A stretch of DNA of 64,000 bases from Egibacteraceae bacterium (lineage in GTDB: Bacteria > Actinomycetota > Nitriliruptoria > Euzebyales > Egibacteraceae), in contig JBBDQS010000136.1 of NCBI GenBank assembly GCA_040905805.1, positions 1 through 64,000 on the forward strand, written 5' to 3'. Below the pieces are notes generated by a model that ran no database searches, was not told where the DNA came from, and saw only the letters and a list, made by a program, of their open reading frames with translations. Each line of letters begins with the position of its first letter. Within the stretch, counting starts at the first letter, position 1. Below, in pieces: positions 29,288 to 38,076 of the stretch. A program made the translations under genes and the position numbers.

Positions 29288-30147
29288 GTCAGGGCCCGGC
29301 CGGTCACCTGCACGAAGACGTCCTCCAGGCTGGCCTCGGTGGTGTGGATGGTCTCGACCGCGCCCGAGCGCAGCAGGGCCCGGAACGCCGAGTCGTCGGC
29401 GAGACCCTCGAGGGCGAACTCGTGGGTGGCGAGACCGCCGTCCGGCTGGGCCACGGCGACCCGCACCCGCCGTGCGCCTGCGCGCAGCGTCAGCGCCGTG
29501 GGGGTGCCCAGGGCCGCGATGCGCCCCTCGACCACGAACGCCACGCGGTCGCAGAGCTGCTCCGCCACCCCGAGGTCGTGTGTGGTGAGGAACACCGTGC
29601 GGCCGGCCTGGCGCTGCTCTCCCACGAGCTCCTTGACCGTGCGGGCGTTCGCCGGGTCCAGGCCTGCCGTGGGTTCGTCGAGGAACAGCAGGTCCGGGCG
29701 GTGCAGGAGGGCACGGGCCAGGTTCAGCCGCATCTTCATGCCCTTGGAGAACGTGGAGACGCGCTGGTCGGCGGCCTGCGCAAGTCCGAGTCGCTCCATG
29801 AGCAGGGCCGGCTCCTGGCCGCCGGCGGCGTAGAGCCGCCCGAAGAACGCCAGGTTCTCCCGAGCGGTCAGCTTCCCGAAGTGGTTCGGCAGCTCGAAGC
29901 CGACGCCCACCCGTTCGTAGTAGCCCGGCCCCCATGAACCGAGCGGGCGGCCGAGCACCGCCACCTCCCCGGACCACCCCTTGAGCAGCCCGACCAGGAT
30001 CCTCTGGGTCGTGGACTTGCCCGCACCGCTCGGCCCGAGGAAGCCGAAGATCTCGCCTTCCTCCACGGTGAAGTCCATGCCCTCCACCGCGGAGGAGACC
30101 GCCTTGGGGTAGGTGAAGTGCAGGTGGCGGACCGCGATGGCAGGCAT
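29284..30147 (-). CDS. ABC-2 type exporter ATP-binding protein
   Basis: This 287-residue ATPase contains Walker A GPSGAGKST, a Q-loop around GVGFELPNHFG, the signature region TFSKGMKMR in place of the usual LSGGQ (common in drug and polysaccharide exporters), Walker B LLFLDEPTAGLD and the switch LTTHDLGVA. A C-terminal extension (about 215-287) ends in LEDVFVQVTGRAL, typical of DrrA/CcmA-like ATPases. ATG 30147 is the first gene of the exporter operon, divergent from glgP with a 109-base spacer. It exports an unknown compound. Confidence 0.92.
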   Translation of the reverse strand: MPAIAVRHLHFTYPKAVSSAVEGMDFTVEEGEIFGFLGPSGAGKSTTQRILVGLLKGWSGEVAVLGRPLGSWGPGYYERVGVGFELPNHFGKLTARENLAFFGRLYAAGGQEPALLMERLGLAQAADQRVSTFSKGMKMRLNLARALLHRPDLLFLDEPTAGLDPANARTVKELVGEQRQAGRTVFLTTHDLGVAEQLCDRVAFVVEGRIAALGTPTALTLRAGARRVRVAVAQPDGGLATHEFALEGLADDSAFRALLRSGAVETIHTTEASLEDVFVQVTGRALT

Positions 30148-30256
30148 GCGACGCCGGGACTATACCGGTTGGCCGTGCCCGTCGGGTGATTTCGGGGGCA
30201 CGTCCGGCGGTAGAGTGCACGACACCCGAGCCCCCGGCGGAAAGTCCGACAGACCC

Positions 30257-32830
30257 GTGATCGCTGCACTGCGCACCTTCCGCGTCCGTCCGTCCTTGCC
30301 CCCTCAGCTCGAGACCCTCGGGGAGCTGGCGGCGAACCTGCGATGGGCATGGCATCCGCCCACCCAGGAGCTCTTCCGGTGGGCCGACACCACGCTCTGG
30401 GACGCTGTGGGCGGCAACCCTGCGGAGCTGATCGGACGGCTCTCGCCCGAGCGCCTGGCCGCGCTGGCCGGTGACGCGACCTTCGTGGCACGAGTCGGAG
30501 AGCTGCACGCCGACCTGGAGCGGTACCGCACCCAGCCGCGGTGGGCCCAGTCGCAGCCGGTCACCCCCCCGCGCGTGGCCTACTTCTCCCCGGAGTTCGG
30601 CCTGTCGCACGCGATGCAGACCTACTCGGGTGGCCTCGGGGTCCTGGCAGGCGATCACCTCAAGGCGGCCAGCGACCTGGGGCTGGACCTGGTGGGCGTC
30701 GGTCTGCTCTACCGTCACGGGTACTTCCGCCAGCGCCTGGACGCCGACGGGTGGCAGCAGGAGCAGTACCCGGACCTCAACCCGTATCGGCTGCCCCTGC
30801 GCCGGCTGGAGAGCGACGACCAGGCCGTGGTCGTCGAGGTGGAGCTCGCGGGCCGCACCGTCGGCTGCCAGGTCTGGTGCACCGAGGTCGGCCGGGTGGC
30901 GCTGCTGCTGCTCGACACCGACCTGTCTTCCAACGCCCCCGCCGACCGCACGGTCACCGACAAGCTGTACGGCGGCGACGTGGAGCACCGGCTGCGCCAG
31001 GAGATCGTCCTCGGCATCGGCGGCGTGCGCGCGCTCGACGCCGCCCGGGACGCCGGGTTGCTCGGCGAGCCCCCCGAGGTCTTCCACTCCAACGAGGGCC
31101 ACGCCGGCTTCCTGCAGCTGGAGCGCATCCGCCGCCTGGTCACCACGGAGGGCCTGTCCTTCGACGAGGCGGTGGAGAGCAGCCGGGCATCCGTGCTGTT
31201 CACCACGCACACCCCCGTGCCCGCGGGGATCGATGTGTTCGCCCGGACCCTGATGGACCGCTACTTCGGCTGGTTGGCCAGCGAGTGCGGCATCTCCATG
31301 GACCGGCTGATGGCCGTTGGTCAGACCCAGGACACCCCCCCCGAGCACGACTTCAACATGGCTTTGATGGGGCTGCGCCTCTCGGCACGCGCCAACGGCG
31401 TGTCCCAGCTGCACGGACGCGTCGCCCGGAGGATGTTCAAGCCGCTCTGGCCCGGCATCGGCGAGGACGAGATCCCGATCACGTCGGTGACCAACGGCGT
31501 GCACGCCGGTACGTGGGTCGGGCCCGAGATGACCGCGGTCTACGACCGCTACCTCGCTCCGGACTGGGCTCACAACCCCACCGCGTGGGACCGCGTGCGC
31601 GAGATCAGCGACGACGCCCTCTGGCGGGCGCGGGGTCGCGCCAGGGAGCGCTTCGTGCAGCGGGTGCGTGGCTGGGTCCGCGAGCAGGGCGAGCGCCGGG
31701 GGGAGGCCCCCACGTCCCTGGCGTGGGCCGCCGAGGTGTTCGACCCCGACGCGCTGACCATCGGGTTCGCGCGCCGGTTCGCCGAGTACAAGCGCGGCAC
31801 CCTGCTGCTGCGCCAGCCCCAGCGACTGCGGGCGCTGCTCACCGCCACCGACCGTCCCGTGCAGATCGTCTTCGCCGGGAAGGCCCACCCGCGCGACGAG
31901 CTCGGCAAGGACATCATCCGCCAGCTCGTGCACTTCTCCGGCGACGAGGAGCTGCGCGGGCGTGTGGTGTTCGTCGAGGACTACGACATGGACCTCGCGG
32001 CCGTGCTCGTCCAGGGTGTGGACCTGTGGCTCAACAACCCGCGGCGCCCCCACGAGGCCTGCGGTACGTCCGGCCAGAAGGCGGTGCTGAACGGCGCGTT
32101 GCACTGCTCCACGCTGGATGGCTGGTGGGACGAGATGTACGACCGCGAGAACGGCTTCGCGATCGGGTCGGCCGACAGCCACCCCGACGCCGCGCAGCAG
32201 GACGCCGCGGACGCGCAAGCCCTGTTCGACCTGCTGGAGCGCACCGTCGTCCCCACGTTCTACGACCGGACCGAGGGTCCGCTGCCCAGGCGCTGGCTCG
32301 CGCGGGTGCGCCGCTCCCTGGCGACGCTGGCGCCGCAGGTGCAGGCCACCCGGATGGTCGCCGAGTACACCCAACGGCTGTACATCCCCATCGCCGAGCG
32401 CGGCGGCCGTCTTGCGGTCGGCGATCACAAGCGCGCTCGTCAGCTCGCGGCATGGCGGTCGCACGTGGACGGCGCATGGGCCGGCGTGCGCTGCGAGGAG
32501 GTGGTGGACGACCAGGGGACCGCCCGCATCGGCGAGCGTCGGGAGGTATCGGTGCTGGCGCAGCTCGGGGAGCTGACCCCCGAGGACGTCCAGGTTGAGC
32601 TGCTGCACGGGGCGGTGCACGCGGACGGCAGTCTGGCCGAGGCATCCACCGTGGTGCTGGACCCGGTCGGCCAGGACGCGGGCGGCACGCACCGCTACAC
32701 CGGCGCCTTCACGTGCACCGTGGCCGGCGAGTACGGTTTCACCGTGCGGATCGTCCCGCGCCACGACGACCTGGCGACCTGGACCTCGACGGGCTTGGTC
32801 GCCTGGGCGGGGCAGGACGCCCGGTCCTGA
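30257..32830 (+). CDS. glgP: Alpha-glucan (glycogen/maltodextrin) phosphorylase
   Basis: This 857-residue GT35 enzyme releases glucose-1-phosphate from alpha-1,4-glucan using pyridoxal phosphate. The N-terminal about 110 residues form the DUF3417 domain of the shorter bacterial phosphorylases. YFSPEFGLS, VFHSNEGHAGF and TTHTPVPAG follow. The cofactor region reads EACGTSGQKAVLNGAL, where the PLP lysine follows Gln rather than the common Met. GTG 30257 was chosen from alignment with the normal N-terminus (AALRTFRVRPSLP); its ribosome site is weak. TAGAGT at 30211 may be a -10. It degrades the polymer made by the divergently placed GlgE operon. Confidence 0.92.
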   Translation: MIAALRTFRVRPSLPPQLETLGELAANLRWAWHPPTQELFRWADTTLWDAVGGNPAELIGRLSPERLAALAGDATFVARVGELHADLERYRTQPRWAQSQPVTPPRVAYFSPEFGLSHAMQTYSGGLGVLAGDHLKAASDLGLDLVGVGLLYRHGYFRQRLDADGWQQEQYPDLNPYRLPLRRLESDDQAVVVEVELAGRTVGCQVWCTEVGRVALLLLDTDLSSNAPADRTVTDKLYGGDVEHRLRQEIVLGIGGVRALDAARDAGLLGEPPEVFHSNEGHAGFLQLERIRRLVTTEGLSFDEAVESSRASVLFTTHTPVPAGIDVFARTLMDRYFGWLASECGISMDRLMAVGQTQDTPPEHDFNMALMGLRLSARANGVSQLHGRVARRMFKPLWPGIGEDEIPITSVTNGVHAGTWVGPEMTAVYDRYLAPDWAHNPTAWDRVREISDDALWRARGRARERFVQRVRGWVREQGERRGEAPTSLAWAAEVFDPDALTIGFARRFAEYKRGTLLLRQPQRLRALLTATDRPVQIVFAGKAHPRDELGKDIIRQLVHFSGDEELRGRVVFVEDYDMDLAAVLVQGVDLWLNNPRRPHEACGTSGQKAVLNGALHCSTLDGWWDEMYDRENGFAIGSADSHPDAAQQDAADAQALFDLLERTVVPTFYDRTEGPLPRRWLARVRRSLATLAPQVQATRMVAEYTQRLYIPIAERGGRLAVGDHKRARQLAAWRSHVDGAWAGVRCEEVVDDQGTARIGERREVSVLAQLGELTPEDVQVELLHGAVHADGSLAEASTVVLDPVGQDAGGTHRYTGAFTCTVAGEYGFTVRIVPRHDDLATWTSTGLVAWAGQDARS

Positions 32831-32910
32831 TCCAGCGCCGTGGCCAGAGCCCCTCCGTGCACGCGCGGTAGGTTGGGCGCGACGCCCAGACCCTGGAGAC
32901 GATCAGCCCG

Positions 32911-34287
32911 ATGTCCGACGACAGCGCACGACTCCTGCCCGACCAAGAGGTCCCGAGCTTCGACGACTACGTCGCGTCAGGGGGCGGCGAGGGGCTGCGC
33001 CGCGCGCTGGAGATGTCACCGCAGGAGGTCGCCAAGCAGGTCCTCGACTCGGGCTTGCGCGGCCGGGGCGGCGCGGGCTTTCCCACCGGCATGAAGTGGT
33101 CATCGGTGGCCGACGCCGCCGAGGACGGCTCGACGGTCTACCTGGTCTGCAACGCCGCCGAGGGCGAGCCGGGCACCTTCAAGGACCGGGTCCTGATGGC
33201 CCGCAACCCCTACCAGCTCATCGAGGGCGTGCTCATCGGCATGTACGCGAGCAATGCCGAGCGGGCGTTCATCGGCATGAAGGCGAAGATGCACCACGAG
33301 CTCGAGCGCGTGGCGGACGCCCGGGACTCCATGATCGAGGCCGGGTGGCGCAGCGCGGAGCACATCGACATCATCCCCGGCCCAGACGAGTACCTGTACG
33401 GCGAGGAGTCGGCGATGCTCGAGGTGATCGAGGGCAAGCTCCCGATGCCCCGTATCCTGCCGCCGTACCAGGTGGGGCTGTTCGCGACGATGCAGTCACC
33501 GAACCCGACGGTGGTCAACAACGTCGAGACCCTGTCCCACGTCACCCACATCCTGGCCAAGGGGGTGGACTGGTTCCGGGAGATGGGCACCGAGGAGACG
33601 CCGGGGACCATGATCTTCACCGTGCTGGGCGACGTGGAGAACGAAGGCCTGTTCGAGCTGCCGATGGGCACACCCTTTCGTACCCTCATCGAGGACATCG
33701 CTGGCGCGACGGACGTCATGGCCATCCACAGCGGCACCTCCAACACGGTCATCACGCCCAACCTGCTGGACCTGCCGATGGACTTCGACTCCTTCAACGA
33801 GGCAGGCACCGGTCTGGGCAGCGGCGGGTTCATCGTCTACGACTCGACGCGTGACATCGTCCAGGTCACCGCCGTCCTGGCACGCTTCCTGGCCGTGGAG
33901 TCGTGCGGGCAGTGCAACGCCTGCAAGATCGGCACCCGCGAGCTCTTCAAGCGCCTCGAGCGGCTGGTGCAGGGCATGGGCACCCACGGCGACATCGAGG
34001 AGATCCGCAAGTTCTGCGTCTCCGTCACCGACCTGAACCGCTGCTACCTCCCGGTCGGGGCGTCACTGCTGGTCGCCAGCTCGCTCGAGGCGTTCCCGCA
34101 GGCCTTCGCCGACCATGTCGGGGTGGCCAGCGATCCCGCCGTGGCCGTCGAGGTCCCGAAGATCGACCGTGTCGACGAGGAGACGGGTCGGGTCGTCCTC
34201 GACGACCAGTACTACCGCAAGCGTCGTGACTGGTCCTACGCCCCTCCGGGCGTGGCCGCCGAGGTGGCCGACGACCCCAAGCCCTAG
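32911..34287 (+). CDS. Orphan NuoF-like NADH-binding flavoprotein (complex I 51-kDa family)
   Basis: This 458-residue protein keeps all the NuoF hallmarks. The NADH/FMN glycine-rich segment RGRGGAGFPTGMKW is at 50-63, CNAAEGEPGTFKDR at 80-93 and a GEESAMLEVIEGK stretch near 164-176. An SLBB-like domain follows, and the N3-type iron-sulphur motif ESCGQCNACKIGT has C332, C335 and C338, with C378 at the right spacing for a fourth ligand. It would pass electrons from NADH via FMN to a cluster. No other complex I, hydrogenase or formate dehydrogenase gene is nearby, so its partner is unknown. ATG 32911 has GGAG 12 bases upstream; TAGGTT at 32869 may be a -10. Confidence 0.88.
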   Translation: MSDDSARLLPDQEVPSFDDYVASGGGEGLRRALEMSPQEVAKQVLDSGLRGRGGAGFPTGMKWSSVADAAEDGSTVYLVCNAAEGEPGTFKDRVLMARNPYQLIEGVLIGMYASNAERAFIGMKAKMHHELERVADARDSMIEAGWRSAEHIDIIPGPDEYLYGEESAMLEVIEGKLPMPRILPPYQVGLFATMQSPNPTVVNNVETLSHVTHILAKGVDWFREMGTEETPGTMIFTVLGDVENEGLFELPMGTPFRTLIEDIAGATDVMAIHSGTSNTVITPNLLDLPMDFDSFNEAGTGLGSGGFIVYDSTRDIVQVTAVLARFLAVESCGQCNACKIGTRELFKRLERLVQGMGTHGDIEEIRKFCVSVTDLNRCYLPVGASLLVASSLEAFPQAFADHVGVASDPAVAVEVPKIDRVDEETGRVVLDDQYYRKRRDWSYAPPGVAAEVADDPKP

Positions 34288-34336
34288 CCGACGTCGCTAG
34301 CGAGCAATCACGAGACATCGAGCGCCGGATCCCAGG

Positions 34337-34342
34337 TATAGT
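34337..34342 (+). promoter_or_regulatory. Probable -10 element of the small membrane protein gene
   Basis: The sequence GTATAGT contains TATAGT 52 bases before the ATG at 34394. GAGACA at 34312-34317 matches four of six -35 positions but with a 19-base spacer. The 106-base gap after the NuoF-like gene supports a separate promoter. Confidence 0.4.
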
Positions 34343-34393
34343 CGTGGCCCCGCTTTTCGACCGACTGGCGGGTCTGGACAGGAGGTATGCCCC

Positions 34394-34708
34394 ATGGGTC
34401 TTGTCATGTTCGCCATCCTCGGTGCGTTGGTCGGGCTCCTCATCGGTGCCAGCCTGGAGATGGCACCGCGCGGATCGCTGCCCGCCGTCATCGGCCTCAC
34501 CGGGGGCGTGTTCGGCGGCACCGGCGTCGCCTTCCTCGTCGGCATGGACCCCCTCGCACAGGCCTGGAGCCTGCTGGCCTGGGTGGGTGCCCTGGCCGGC
34601 GCCGTCGTCGTGATGGCGCTCTACGCCCTGATCGTCGCCCCCGGCTCCAACCCGGCGCAGAGCGCGACCGGCAGCGGCGACCGAACGACCGGCGCCGGTT
34701 CCCACTGA
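34394..34708 (+). CDS. Small membrane protein, Gly-rich, GlsB/YeaQ-like
   Basis: This 104-residue protein consists of three glycine-rich hydrophobic segments (about 2-19, 28-50, 58-84) and a polar Ser/Thr/Gly tail. The pattern of a short first helix, Gly-Gly pairs and a final helix resembles the YeaQ/YmgE/GlsB (transglycosylase-associated) stress proteins, but the similarity is by pattern only. AGGAGG lies eight bases before ATG 34394, one of the strongest ribosome sites in the window. It faces the methyltransferase gene with 12 bases between stops. Confidence 0.75.
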   Translation: MGLVMFAILGALVGLLIGASLEMAPRGSLPAVIGLTGGVFGGTGVAFLVGMDPLAQAWSLLAWVGALAGAVVVMALYALIVAPGSNPAQSATGSGDRTTGAGSH

Positions 34709-34720
34709 TGTCGGGCTCGT

Positions 34721-35329
34721 CTAGGCCGGCGGCTCCGCCGGCCTGGCCGAGACCGTGACCGCGTAGTCGCCGCCGTCGTAGGGCGCACGATCCCAGGTGG
34801 CGTAGCGCTCCACGGTGACCAGCCCCGCGGCGCGGCAGTGCTCGTCGTGGAGCGCCAGGGGCAGGCGGTCCTCGGACAGCTGGAACCCGGCGACCAGCCG
34901 GCCGGCGGGGGCGAGGTGGCGCGCCAGGTTGGCCACCACTGCCGCCTCGGTCCCCGGCGTCAGGAAGATCAGCACGTTTCCCGCCGCCACCGCGACGTCG
35001 AAGCGCCGGCCCAGATCGACCGTGGCGAGGTCCCACTCGACCCAGCGCAGCTCGGGCGCCTTGCCGCGGGCCACCTCCAGCATGCCGGGGTCGAGGTCCA
35101 CCCCGACCACGTCGACGCCCCGTCGGGCGAGCTCGATGGCCACGCGCCCGGTCCCGCACCCGGCGTCGAGCACCGTGGCGGGACCCAGGCCATCGACGAA
35201 CGACGCCTCCCCGTGGACGTCGGCGCCGGTGGCGGCCAGGCGCTCCCAGCTCGCGTCGTAACCCTCCGCTCGCGAGCCGGCGTCGGAAGACGCGGAAAGC
35301 CAGCGGTTGGTGGGCCCGGGATCGGTCAC
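34721..35329 (-). CDS. Class I SAM-dependent methyltransferase
   Basis: This 202-residue enzyme has the SAM-binding motif VLDAGCGTGRVAIELAR, the acidic ribose contact GVDLDPGML and VAAGNVLIFL at strand 4. The substrate is not identifiable. GTG 35329 lies ten bases after the stop of the HD-domain gene, so the two are probably co-transcribed. Upstream in-frame sequence is antisense to the HD gene and was excluded. The C-terminal codons form one arm of an inverted repeat that may be the terminator. Confidence 0.88.
   Translation of the reverse strand: MTDPGPTNRWLSASSDAGSRAEGYDASWERLAATGADVHGEASFVDGLGPATVLDAGCGTGRVAIELARRGVDVVGVDLDPGMLEVARGKAPELRWVEWDLATVDLGRRFDVAVAAGNVLIFLTPGTEAAVVANLARHLAPAGRLVAGFQLSEDRLPLALHDEHCRAAGLVTVERYATWDRAPYDGGDYAVTVSARPAEPPA
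34723..34744. terminator. Inverted repeat between convergent genes
   Basis: AGGCCGGCGG at 34723-34732 pairs with CCGCCGGCCT at 34735-34744 around a two-base centre. It overlaps the last codons of the methyltransferase gene and lies just past the small membrane protein gene, so it could stop transcription from both sides. There is no T-tract. Confidence 0.45.
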
Positions 35330-35339
35330 GGCGTCACGC

Positions 35340-37445
35340 TCACCGCTCGACGGCTGCGGCGTCGCCGATCTGCTCGGCCTCATCCTCGGGACGGGCGACC
35401 GCGCGCTCGACCTCCTTCGGCTGCGGGTAGGCGATGCGCGGGTGGTACACCCCGACCAGCGTCTCGGTGAAGGTCTCCTGGACGATCGCCAGCTCGCGGA
35501 ACGTGAGCGACGACTCATCGAGCTGGCCGTCCTCGACCCGGTCCGCCACCAGCGTGCGGACGATCTCGGCCAGGTCCTCGCGGCTCAAGTTGCGGTTGTG
35601 TTGGGCCGCGGCTCGGCTGGCGCCCTCACAGCAGTCGGCGAGCATGAGGATCGCCATCTCCCGCGACGACGGCTTGCGGCCCTTGTAGCGGAAGTGCGCC
35701 TCGTCGACCTCGTGGCCGTTGGACGCCTGGTTGATGGCCTCCTGGTAGAAGTAGGAGACGCGCGTCGTGCCGTGATGGGTGGCGATGCCCTCGACCACCT
35801 CGGCCGGCAGCCGGTAGGTGCGCCCCATCTCCAGCCCGTCGGTCACGTGGCGCTGGATGATGACCGCCGAGGTCATGGGATCGAGCTCGTCGTGCGGGTT
35901 GGCGATACCGTACTGGTTCTCCACGAAGAAGTAGGGCTGCGCGACCTTGCCGATGTCGTGGTAGAGCGCGGCGACGCTGGCCAGCAGGCTGTCAGCGCCG
36001 ATCCGGCGGGCGGTGCGCTCGACCAGCGTGGACACCATGATCGAGTGGTTGTAGCTGCCCAGGGCCTTCTGCTCCAGCTCGCGCAGGAGGGGATGGTTGC
36101 GGTCGGCGAGGTCCAGCAGGCTCGTGGCGGTGAGGATGCCGAACACCGACTCCAGGAACGGCAGGCTGCCGTTGACGATCACCGCGGTCGCGACCCCGTT
36201 GGCCAGCCCCGCGGCGAGTGCGGTCGGCACGGTCTCGGGCGTGGAGAAGATCAGCGCGAAGGCCCCGGCCAGGACGGTGTAGCCCAGAGTGGACTGCCAC
36301 GCCGCACGGCGCAGGTCACCCCGGGCCGACAGGCGTGAGACCAGCGGCACGCTGGCGAGCGAGGCCACCGCCACGAAGGCCACGATGCCGACCTCGCCGG
36401 GCACGGTGTAGGCCACGAGCGACGTCATGGGGATCGTCACGAGCACGCCGACGGGCGGGTCGAACAGGATGGTGGCGAGCATCGCCACCGAACCGATCGG
36501 CACCGCGTACAGCCACGCGGACGACGGGGCGGTGAGGACCACCGCTTGCAGCGTCCCCGCGAACAGCACGGCGAGCACGCCGAGCAGCACCAGGCGCTTG
36601 CCCGATTCCCACACCTGCGGCCGGTAGACGCGCAGGTAGGCGCCGACGGCCACGGTCAGCAGCGCCGACAGCAGCAGGCCCCGCAGCAGCCCGTCCCACG
36701 GCTCCCTGCCCTCCAGGCCACGGCGCTGCAACGCGGCGAGCTGCAGCTCGTCGACGACGTCGCCGGCGCGCACGATGACGCTGTCGCCGAGGTATACGCG
36801 CTCGACGTCAGCGACGGCCCTCGCGGCCTCCCTGCGCGCCTCCTCGGTGGCCGCCGGGTCCACGCGGACGGTGGGACGCAGGGCGTGGCGGATGATCGGG
36901 GCCACCACCTGCTCGTCCACCCCGTCGGGGAACGACCGCACGACCAGCTCCGTCGGCAGCTGCTCGTCGAGGGCCTCGTCGACGCGGTCCTCGGTGATCT
37001 GCTGCCGCGCGAACTGCTGCGCGATCTGGGTCGACTCGGCAGCGACCCGCTCGAGCTGGTCGGCCGTCAGCCCGACCAGCAGGGACAGCCCGTCCTCGTC
37101 GAGCATCGGCAACCCGTCCTGCAACGCCTCGATCTGCTCGTCGCGGCTCGGTGCGGGTTCGTCCTCGCTTTGCTCCCGGGCGGCTGCCGCGCGCGCGAAG
37201 ACATCGCTGACCTGCGCGACGATCGCGGCCTTGGCCTCTTCGTCGTCGTCGAAGACGGGCTGGACCGCCTCCGCGGCGTCACGCTGGGCGCGCGCGGTCG
37301 CCGCCAGGTCCACGATCCGGATGGTGTCGGGGGCCACGATGGTGCGGGGGGAGGGCTCCCCGACCCGCACGGGGGTGTCCTGCAGGAACTCGGACACGCC
37401 GAGTATGGCCGGGACGCCGAGCACCATGATGGCGAGCGCCAGCAC
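35340..37445 (-). CDS. 7TM-HD membrane phosphohydrolase, PgpH type (probable cyclic di-AMP phosphodiesterase)
   Basis: This 701-residue protein has an N-terminal membrane segment, a large extracytoplasmic 7TMR-HDED domain (about 25-245), seven membrane segments (about 250-430) and a cytosolic HD domain. The HD domain shows YNHSIMVSTL, ALYHDIGK, a GIATHHG motif and MLADCCEGASRA. In Listeria this architecture (PgpH) hydrolyses cyclic di-AMP, which controls K+ and osmolyte uptake. No better start than GTG 37445 exists: the frame is open to about 37590 with no ATG, GTG or TTG, and the N-terminus is therefore unusually short before the first helix. It lies ten bases upstream of the methyltransferase gene. 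The nucleotide specificity is inferred from the family. Confidence 0.88.
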   Translation of the reverse strand: MLALAIMVLGVPAILGVSEFLQDTPVRVGEPSPRTIVAPDTIRIVDLAATARAQRDAAEAVQPVFDDDEEAKAAIVAQVSDVFARAAAAREQSEDEPAPSRDEQIEALQDGLPMLDEDGLSLLVGLTADQLERVAAESTQIAQQFARQQITEDRVDEALDEQLPTELVVRSFPDGVDEQVVAPIIRHALRPTVRVDPAATEEARREAARAVADVERVYLGDSVIVRAGDVVDELQLAALQRRGLEGREPWDGLLRGLLLSALLTVAVGAYLRVYRPQVWESGKRLVLLGVLAVLFAGTLQAVVLTAPSSAWLYAVPIGSVAMLATILFDPPVGVLVTIPMTSLVAYTVPGEVGIVAFVAVASLASVPLVSRLSARGDLRRAAWQSTLGYTVLAGAFALIFSTPETVPTALAAGLANGVATAVIVNGSLPFLESVFGILTATSLLDLADRNHPLLRELEQKALGSYNHSIMVSTLVERTARRIGADSLLASVAALYHDIGKVAQPYFFVENQYGIANPHDELDPMTSAVIIQRHVTDGLEMGRTYRLPAEVVEGIATHHGTTRVSYFYQEAINQASNGHEVDEAHFRYKGRKPSSREMAILMLADCCEGASRAAAQHNRNLSREDLAEIVRTLVADRVEDGQLDESSLTFRELAIVQETFTETLVGVYHPRIAYPQPKEVERAVARPEDEAEQIGDAAAVER

Positions 37446-37601
37446 GCGGGGCAGCCAGCTCGAAGCGGTCGAAGCCAGGAGGTCACCCCCCTCCGTCGGC
37501 GAGGGCCCAGGGCGGGCATGGGTCTCCCGCCACGGTACACCTGCGGGCCGGGCCCCGCGGAGCGGCTCGTCCGCCCGGGTCGGCGTCGGAATCCCAGTCC
37601 G

Positions 37602-37997
37602 TCATGTGCCGTGGATGCCCACCAGGTACCCCCGCAGGGCAAGCGCGAAGATGACCAGCCCCACCACACTGAAGATGGTGTGGGGGTTGTACCGGCCGTC
37701 GCGGGACCACTTGTGGCCCACGATGAGGACGATCAACGGGAAGCCGGCGCCGTACAAGAGGTGGAAGCTCACGTTGAAGGCCCCCCCGCCGCCCGGGCGG
37801 CGGCCCATGGCGAGCAGGACCAGACCGATCACCAACTGCACGACCAACAGGATCTGCGCGACCGAGACGGCCCGCCAGAAGGTGGGGGTCTCCTCCCGAC
37901 GGGCCAGTCGCAGCACGAGCGCCCAGAGGGCGACGACCGCCCAGATCCCGATGGAGGCGATGCCGATGATGTAGCCGTGCAGGGCGGTCAGATCCAT
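37602..37997 (-). CDS. Four-helix membrane protein, unknown
   Basis: This 131-residue protein has four predicted membrane segments (about 7-30, 43-64, 76-96, 106-127). Loops contain Arg clusters (LRLARREE, GHKWSRDGRYNPH). The His and Tyr residues near the membrane ends (HGY, HLLYG, GHKW) could bind a cofactor, but there is no family I can name. It lies upstream of the PgpH-like gene with a 156-base gap, divergent from the ABC-F gene. ATG 37997 has only a weak ribosome site. Confidence 0.7.
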   Translation of the reverse strand: MDLTALHGYIIGIASIGIWAVVALWALVLRLARREETPTFWRAVSVAQILLVVQLVIGLVLLAMGRRPGGGGAFNVSFHLLYGAGFPLIVLIVGHKWSRDGRYNPHTIFSVVGLVIFALALRGYLVGIHGT

Positions 37998-38063
37998 CCC
38001 GGCACCCTACCGCCGGTTGCCACGAACGGTCAGCCGGGTTCGGAAGGGGCCGCCGTCCGGCGC

Positions 38064-38069
38064 TACGCT
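38064..38069 (+). promoter_or_regulatory. Possible -10 for a leaderless ABC-F transcript
   Basis: TACGCT ends seven bases before the ATG at 38077, the position expected when transcription starts at the initiation codon. There is no Shine-Dalgarno sequence in the gap. Confidence 0.45.
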
Positions 38070-38076
38070 CCGGGGT

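Noticed and set aside
29288-32764. Long minus-strand extension of the ABC-2 permease frame over glgP
   Set aside because: The permease starts at GTG 29287 inside the ATPase stop; the rest is the shadow of glgP and the ATPase.
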